From Rhizopus arrhizus (Eukaryota > Mucoromycota > Mucoromycetes > Mucorales > Rhizopodaceae), in NCBI GenBank assembly GCA_024220505.1, contig JAKZZE010000034.1, positions 310,001-374,000 of the forward strand: a stretch of DNA of 64,000 bases, read 5' to 3'. This document shows positions 58,269 through 64,000 of the stretch, in pieces; position 1 is the stretch's first letter; each line of letters opens with the position of its first letter. Below the pieces are notes generated by a model that was given only the letters and a program-made list of their open reading frames with translations, was not told the DNA's origin and ran no database searches. The position numbers and the translations under genes were made by a program.

Positions 58269-59210
58269 ATGGCTGATCTTTCTACAACAATTGCCGGTGT
58301 TCGTCTCCCTAACCTCTTGTTTAATGCTTCTGGTGTATGCTGTCAAACTGAAGCCGATTTAAAACAGATGCTTGAAAGCGAATCAGGTTCATTGATTACC
58401 AAATCAGCCACCTTTGAACACCGTGAAGGTAATCCTTCACCTCGTTATACCCCATTACCGAGTGGCATTGGAAGCATAAACTCTATGGGTCTTCCCAACG
58501 AAGGCTTTGAATATTACTTGAACTATGCAAAGAATTATGATTATAGCAACGAAAAGCCACTTTTCATTTCACTTTCTGGTTTATCTCTCGCAGATAATAT
58601 CAAAATGTGTGAAGCCTTTGTTGCAGCCGATCTTCCTTGCATTCTTGAAGTCAACTTTTCCTGCCCTAACGTTCCTGGTAAACCACAACTTGGCTATGAT
58701 ATCGAAGCTATGGAAAATGCTTTGAACGTGCTTGCTCCTATTATTAAAAAGCCTTTTGGTATTAAACTCCCACCTTACTTTGATATTGCACACTTTGATG
58801 CTGCAGCTGCTGTATTCAACAAGTTTGACAACTTGGCGTTTGTAACTTGCATTAACTCCGTTGGCAATGGACTTGCTATCGATTTTGAAACTGAAACTGC
58901 ATTGATCAAGCCTAAAGATGGTTTTGGTGGATTGGGTGGATTGATGGTATTAAACACTGCTTTAGCTAATGTGAATGCTTTCCACCGCAGATTAAAGAAC
59001 AAACAAGTCATTGGTGTAGGTGGTGTCACTTCTGGCAAAGAAGCCTTTCTTCATGTATTAGCAGGCGCAAGTGCTGTTCAAATCGGTACTCAGCTCAAAG
59101 AAGAAGGTCCCGTTATATTTGCTCGTATCAAAAAGGAATTAACCGAAATCATGGCTACTAAGGGCTATAAATCACTTGATGATTTCCGCGGAAAAGTCAA
59201 GACTTTGTAA
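58269..59210 (+). CDS. Dihydroorotate dehydrogenase, class 1A (cytosolic, fumarate type)
   Basis: Fourth step of de novo pyrimidine synthesis, oxidising dihydroorotate to orotate with FMN. Intronless, 313 aa. Class 1A hallmarks are LFNASGVCCQTEADL, GSLITKSATFEHREGNP, INSMGLPNEGFEYYL, and the active-site loop LEVNFSCPNVPGKPQLGYD with the catalytic Cys at 132, then KPFGIKLPPYFD, CINSVGNGLAID, GFGGLGG and the FMN phosphate site VIGVGGVTSGKEAFLHVLAG. There is no N-terminal targeting or membrane segment, unlike the mitochondrial class 2 enzyme. The closest architecture is yeast URA1 and lactic-acid-bacterial PyrDA, so it can work without respiration. Confidence 0.94.
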   Translation: MADLSTTIAGVRLPNLLFNASGVCCQTEADLKQMLESESGSLITKSATFEHREGNPSPRYTPLPSGIGSINSMGLPNEGFEYYLNYAKNYDYSNEKPLFISLSGLSLADNIKMCEAFVAADLPCILEVNFSCPNVPGKPQLGYDIEAMENALNVLAPIIKKPFGIKLPPYFDIAHFDAAAAVFNKFDNLAFVTCINSVGNGLAIDFETETALIKPKDGFGGLGGLMVLNTALANVNAFHRRLKNKQVIGVGGVTSGKEAFLHVLAGASAVQIGTQLKEEGPVIFARIKKELTEIMATKGYKSLDDFRGKVKTL

Positions 59211-59315
59211 TATAACAATAAAAAAAAAATATAGATTAAAGAGTACATCATGTATGATGTATAGGATATACAAGATATAAATAAGTCAAAAACATCCTTT
59301 TTATATTAAGTCAGA
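59211..59315. other. Narrow gap between convergent DHODH and SCC3 stops
   Basis: Only 105 bp separate the two stop codons, so the 3' UTRs probably overlap. Confidence 0.6.
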
Positions 59316-62300
59316 TCACAAATTACGGCTTTTCTTTGTAGTTCCTTCCTCATCAATGTCCATTTCAGTTTCTCCTAAAGGACGCTTATTCACGTTTCCT
59401 GACAAATCGCCGAGGTCACCAAGATCCTCCATAATATCATCAAAAACATGAGCTGCTGGGGTCTCTGCATTGTTTGCTCTCTTTGTCGAATCTATGACAT
59501 ATGAAATTAGTTTGTATCCATTGTCATTTTTTATGTATATTTTTCAGTACCATAGCGAAGACCTTTCTTCTTTAAGACATCATCAATTGTCTTGATATAA
59601 TTAATATAATGTTCCCACTCTTTCTTATTTTCCTCTACAGTTAATCCATTGTCCTTTAAACAATCTTCTAAATGGTTTCGTCTATAATTGACAGTTCAGC
59701 TTAAAACGAATTTGATCTTTCCATGTACCACTTACATTTTAGCGATGTCTCGAGCGCGAGCAAGGTCTTTTCCAAAAACTGCTAATATCTTGAAAAACTT
59801 GAGCGCATTGTCCTTTTCATCATCTTTATTGCTATCATATGCCTCTCGTGCTTTTGTGAGTGCAAAGGAGATTCCATCGAGATGAATACGCTCACAAACA
59901 ACATGAGGAGGTACTTTTCTTGCAACATCCACTTGATCTGCCTTTCTTAATGATCCTGCTTCAAGTCGAGCTAATTTCAATGTCTTGTCAATGGATCTCC
60001 ATGAATCATTTACGTTTTTTGTAAAAGACTAGTGCAAAAAGGATTAAGACGACTTGCATTTTTTTTTTTTTTTTTTTTTTTTTACTCGTTTTAATGCTTC
60101 CATATAGCTTCTGCAAATACCATCAGCAGCTAGTTCACCGGTAATCAAATCAGCTTCATATTCAGTGACCAATGCCTTGATTATTTCATCTGCTTCAGCA
60201 GAATAACTTGAGCCATATTGTTCCAGTAGGGTAGTAGCATAACTTATATCAAATACGTTCATTAAAATTCCTCTAGAAAAGCTTGTAATAATTTGTAAAA
60301 TGATGTCCTTTTGTGCAGTCTTTTCAGCTTCTTTCAATTTGCTATTTTCATCTTCCAAAGCTTTTAGACTGCTAATTTGATTCTCTACATATTGAGCACA
60401 TGATTGTTGTAAGGTTGCGGGACACTTTGTTTTTAATCGAGCCAAGTTATGAGAGTCAAATAAATCACTACTGAAAAGCCAATAAATATCCACTAAATAG
60501 CCAAAAGCACTAGCACGGATTTCAGGCAAAGGGCTCACGTCAGCTGCTACGACTAGTTCTGTGAATTTGTCAATTACCCAATCACGACGTCTTTCAATCA
60601 GTGCTGCAGCTTCTGATGAATATGACAAGGAATTACATTTCCACATAATATAACGTGAAAGAACAACCATGGCGAATTGTGCAATGTTTTTCTCTTTCTC
60701 GTAGCCAAACGCTGCTCTGTCAACAAGTGCACCAACATAATCCAATACATTCATACTCATACCTTGGGCATCATCCATAATGGCTGTAGGATCTGTGAAG
60801 CTGATCAGGTGAGCCAATCGAAGCATATTGACAGAGATAGAGTGAATAAGTGCAGTACTATAACGAGTAGTCACTAAATCTTTTCCGCTACAGACTTCTC
60901 GAACTTGGCCCACAACCACTTCTCTCAATGATGCCAATCGAGGATCATTCACTTCAGATAAATAAGTTGCTTTAGACAGGTGTTGTAAAGATTCAGCACA
61001 ATTGACTATCAAATCCTTCAACATTGCATTTTGATAAACATTCACAAGTGTTTGTATCAGCTTTTCATATTCTCCTTCAGCCCGAAGTTCAACATAAGCA
61101 TTTAAATCCATGAGTGTAGGCACAGAAACAAGTTGAGTCATCTTGCTTGCATCATCCGTATGTCTTGACAAAAGTTTGGGAAAAGCTTCAACCAAATAAC
61201 GTGATATTTCCTTTTTGTTTTCTTCCAAAATACTCTTATCAGGGTGTTTTTTATCTTTCACTTCCGTCAAATTTTTGTCAAGCCCCCTTTCAACTGCTGT
61301 ATTAAGACAAGCTACAAGAGCATTAACTAATACTACTTCCTCTTCTTCTGACAATCTATAGCATTCTTCAATTTCACCTACATCCATCTGATCATCGGCT
61401 TGTTGACCTAGCGAGCGAGAATGATCGCGAATCAAATAGTCACACATTGCCTGGTAGTCTTGTAATTCGGAAATATGAACCCACAAAGTCTCCACAACAT
61501 CTGTTATGATTGTGCTTCTCTTTTCGATTAAAACATTTGTTAAGGAAGATAAATCAACTTGCATGTTGTCTGTGCCACTTTCGTTATTTGTCTCTTGCTC
61601 CAAAATACTAGTAGATTGTTGAACCAAGAACGCAGCAAATGATTTGAAAACAACCCATGTCTGATTTATATTTACTGTGGGAGCAGTTGTAGTGTTTGTT
61701 TTGCGTCCACGTCCACGCGTTTTGGAGGCAGCTCCGTTGATTTCATTTTTCAATGGTGTAATGAAGTTTGTTTCCATAATTGCTTTTACAAAGGGCGCCA
61801 CTGATTTGCGAACACGAGGGATATTAGAAGCAATCATGCTTGATAACTTCATTTGTCCTTCCTCGCTCAGAATTTGAACATTGGATTTGAAAAGGGTACT
61901 GCATAAATGAATAGTATGAACACGTACATTGATATCAACATCATAAAGCGCCATTTCCTCTATGCGAGACTTGAATCGATTAGTGAAGGCAGAAAGTTTG
62001 TTTGCAATATCTTCAATTCTGTACAAGGAGGCCATAGACTTTACAGCTTCAGATCGTACATTGGCATTTTGGTCATTAAAGGCCCAGCCCAAGAATCTGA
62101 GGTAAGCATTATCAACAAAAAAAGATTTGAATGTGCACATCCAATGACATAGCTCTTTAATACATTCTGTACGAATAACTGATTCAACATCACGAGAACG
62201 ATGAACAAAGATACTATTGAAAAAGTCGCCTAGAAATTCTTGAATGTCTTTAAGCTTACGTTCAACTGTAGTGCACTTTTGTTTCAGCAGCCTTAACTTC

Positions 62301-63517
62301 TGTGTATTTCTTGAGTTTCCACCCTTTTTCTGTTCGGCATTCAATTGTCTTATAGCTACAACAGATTCATCTTTTGTATTCTCACCAACAATACATAATG
62401 CACTTATAAGTTTAAGTGCAACGACTGTAGCAGTATGACGGAAAGGTCGATAAGTAGAACTGAAACGTTGATTAGAAATTGAATTTAGTTAACGTAAATT
62501 TTTAAGATTATAATCGTACCTTGACATCGTTGTCAGCCAATTCTGCAAAGTTTCAATCAACATGCCATCATAGATTGCTTCGTGTTGGGTTTGATCAATG
62601 AGTTCAGCAAAAAATAGCTGTAAATTGCGTTTTAATGGTTTATCCTCTTTTGATTTTGATACAATGGGGTAATCGTGGCCAGGTAACTTCGTTATAGTGA
62701 GAAACTATCCATTATAAATGACATTTAATTACAATATTTACCTTGACAAGTTCTTGTTGAAGTTCTTGAAGAGCCTCAACAGATCCATCTTCTTCATTAA
62801 ATGCCATAGCCGTAATAGCCATAGAACATCCAGAACACTAAATAAAGACAGAGGGTAAACTAAAAAAAAAAGAAAACTTTACTATTTCTTACGCGTAAAA
62901 CAAAGTTCACTAATTCTCGTAAAGAGGTCTCTCTATCTTCGTTATATCTTTCAATCCATTGGGATACTAATTCTTCAACATTGCATGTTGCATCCACAAT
63001 TTTATCTAAACCATGATAAATATGAGGAATGAGTCATTATACATTACATACCATATAAACTTTCTTGTTGCTCTGGCTGAGACTGACTAATAGGTTCTAG
63101 AAGCTGACTACTTGTGCTAACAGTAATGTTAGTCGCACCTTTCCCTCTTCTAGTTTTTTCTTTAGTTTTTTGTCTTTTTCTAGAGCCCTTTTTGGTTCCA
63201 ACATCAGAGTCATAATCACTACCACTGCTATCAGAGGAGTCTAATTCATCATCTTGTTCTTCATCACTAGAGACTTCCTCTTGTTGAACTCTTCTTTTAC
63301 TAGCAGCTAATTTATATTTATTTCTAAGAATGACCTTACAAAGCATATTTTTTATTTAAATTTTCGTACTTGATTTTTGCTTCGCAAATAAGCTAGGCAC
63401 AGTTTTTGAACGTAATGTACTTCGAGAAGATCCAGCCTATGTTGTTTTAGTGTATTTGTAAAATTTGAACTTCAGTTTACTTCTTACAGATGCAGGTTTC
63501 TTTTGGGATCTAGTCAT
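59316..63517 (-). CDS. SCC3: Cohesin subunit Scc3/STAG
   Basis: HEAT-repeat subunit that binds the kleisin and loads cohesin on chromatin. The model starts at 63517 (exon 63517-63488, MTRSQKKPAS), then exon 63334-63052 (acidic/basic disordered region). Exons with VDATCNVEELVSQWIERYNE and CSGCSMAITAMAFNEEDG follow. The large exon ends near 60084 and contains the STAG block (IRTECIKELCHWMCTFKSFF, YLRFLGWAFNDQNANVRSEA, DVDINVRVHTIHLC). The intron at 60083 starts GTA and is largely a 25-base A run. Three more exons encode WRSIDKTLKLARLEAGSLR and the acidic C-terminus, with stop 59318-59316. Total is about 1150-1200 aa. An alternative start lies at 63346. The gene is convergent with DHODH. Confidence 0.88.
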
Positions 63518-63562
63518 TATTGAATAATTATCCGCAAAAAAAAAAGAAGAAAGGAAGAAAAA

Positions 63563-63594
63563 ACGCGAATTTTGCTTGAAATGAAAAATCGCGT
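63563..63594. promoter_or_regulatory. Pair of inverted MBF-like sites upstream of SCC3
   Basis: ACGCGAA at 63563-63569 and TCGCGT at 63589-63594 lie 45-80 bp upstream of the SCC3 start. The first shares ACGCGAATTTTG with the thymidylate synthase/Csm1 promoter apart from orientation. Cohesin genes are G1/S-regulated in yeasts; the role here is inferred. Confidence 0.45.
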
Positions 63595-63862
63595 CAAGTC
63601 CGACAAAGACTGACGTTTTTAAATAACACAACAAATGCATGAAATAGCTCCTTAACCCTAACCACATCTATATATACCAACAATTTAAGTATTCGCTTAG
63701 TGGTACGGTATGCTTCACATAGCCCTTCAGCAATGTCTGACTGTGTAATGATCCTTATTAAGGCTGATAAAAACATTGACAACATTAATCTTATAGTTCA
63801 TTTTGGGATTATCTAAAACTTTATTTAAAAGTATGATGAATAAATTACAAAATCTATATATT

Positions 63863-64000
63863 TTAGTCTTTGTATTTATTTAAGAAATCCTCATGGAAGG
63901 ATTCTATACTAGAACAAAACTTATCAAAGAGGTGTTCTTCAGGAAGAAAAGTAGAACGGAAATGATAAGTTCCTTGTTCTTGACCAAAACCTGTACCAGG
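63863..64000 (-). CDS. Alanine aminotransferase, C-terminal fragment (cut by window edge)
   Basis: The minus strand reads PGTGFGQEQGTYHFRSTFLP, then EEHLFDKFCSSIESFHEDFL, to a TAA at 63865-63863. The block PGxGFGQxxGTYHFRxTxLP is the conserved C-terminal part of fold-type I PLP enzymes of the alanine aminotransferase group, containing the Arg that binds the substrate carboxylate. The reaction is pyruvate plus glutamate to alanine plus 2-oxoglutarate. Only the last 45 codons are in the window. Confidence 0.85.
   Translation of the reverse strand, partial: PGTGFGQEQGTYHFRSTFLPEEHLFDKFCSSIESFHEDFLNKYKD

Noticed and set aside
1..64000. CRISPR array, tRNA or rRNA genes
   Set aside because: I looked for regularly spaced repeats and T-loop sequences (GGTTCGAATCC type) and found none. 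A tRNAscan run would be decisive for tRNAs, which I could have missed.

Overview
The window looks like nuclear DNA of an early-diverging filamentous fungus, most likely Mucoromycota (Mucorales-type). It is very AT-rich, with many short GT-AG introns (mostly 45-75 nt). The protein set is fungal and eukaryotic (COPII, cohesin, peroxin, PPR, HDEL-ending ER chaperone). Other clues are a delta-12 desaturase, a cytosolic class-1A dihydroorotate dehydrogenase and decayed LINE and Tc1/mariner-IS630 transposons. The genus is inference; no tRNA, rRNA or CRISPR was recognised.

Layout. 1-2.3 kb: LINE remnant (-) running off the left edge. 3.0-4.1 kb: mitochondrial S-adenosylmethionine carrier (-), with a 97-bp MITE just upstream. 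5.9-7.5 kb: CECR5-like HAD hydrolase (-). 8.7-9.9 kb: delta-12 desaturase (+). 10.06-11.96 kb: TA-flanked mariner-like element holding an IS630-type transposase fragment joined to a TnpB/Fanzor-like RuvC-zinc-ribbon fragment. 12.4-14.6 kb: PPR protein (-). 15.0-16.0 kb: PEX11 (-). 16.6-18.1 kb: transposase relic and second MITE copy. 18.2-21.6 kb: SEC24 (+). 21.8-22.5 kb: eEF1B-alpha (-). 23.1-24.0 kb: thymidylate synthase (-), divergent from a Csm1/Pcs1-like monopolin protein (+, 24.2-25.4 kb). 25.7-26.4 kb: DGCR6-like (-). 27.2-28.4 kb: choline-phosphate cytidylyltransferase (-). 29.2-33.2 kb: Munc13/MHD-C2 protein (-). 36.8-38.0 kb: F-box/LRR protein (-). 38.4-40.5 kb: alpha/beta-hydrolase fused to a tyrosine phosphatase (-). 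42.1-45.4 kb: third TA-flanked DDE transposon, split by a solo LTR. 46.0-47.6 kb: TRM11 (+). 48.7-49.6 kb: PH-domain protein (-). 49.96-52.43 kb: IS630-like transposon with ~0.2-kb inverted repeats. 53.8-57.1 kb: GRP170/Lhs1 (+). 58.3-59.2 kb: class-1A DHODH (+). 59.3-63.5 kb: cohesin subunit Scc3/STAG (-). 63.9-64.0 kb: C-terminus of alanine aminotransferase (-).

There is no operon or biosynthetic cluster; the genes are housekeeping with accessory transposon islands between them. Functional links include SEC24 and Lhs1 (ER export and folding), desaturase and CCT (membrane lipid), and thymidylate synthase and DHODH (pyrimidine supply). Thymidylate synthase/Csm1 and Scc3 share an ACGCGAA motif upstream, consistent with G1/S control.

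The least ordinary items are the mariner-Fanzor chimera, the transposase interrupted by a solo LTR with an intact 5-bp target duplication, the hydrolase-phosphatase fusion with Asp at the nucleophile position, and a MITE family sitting in two promoters.
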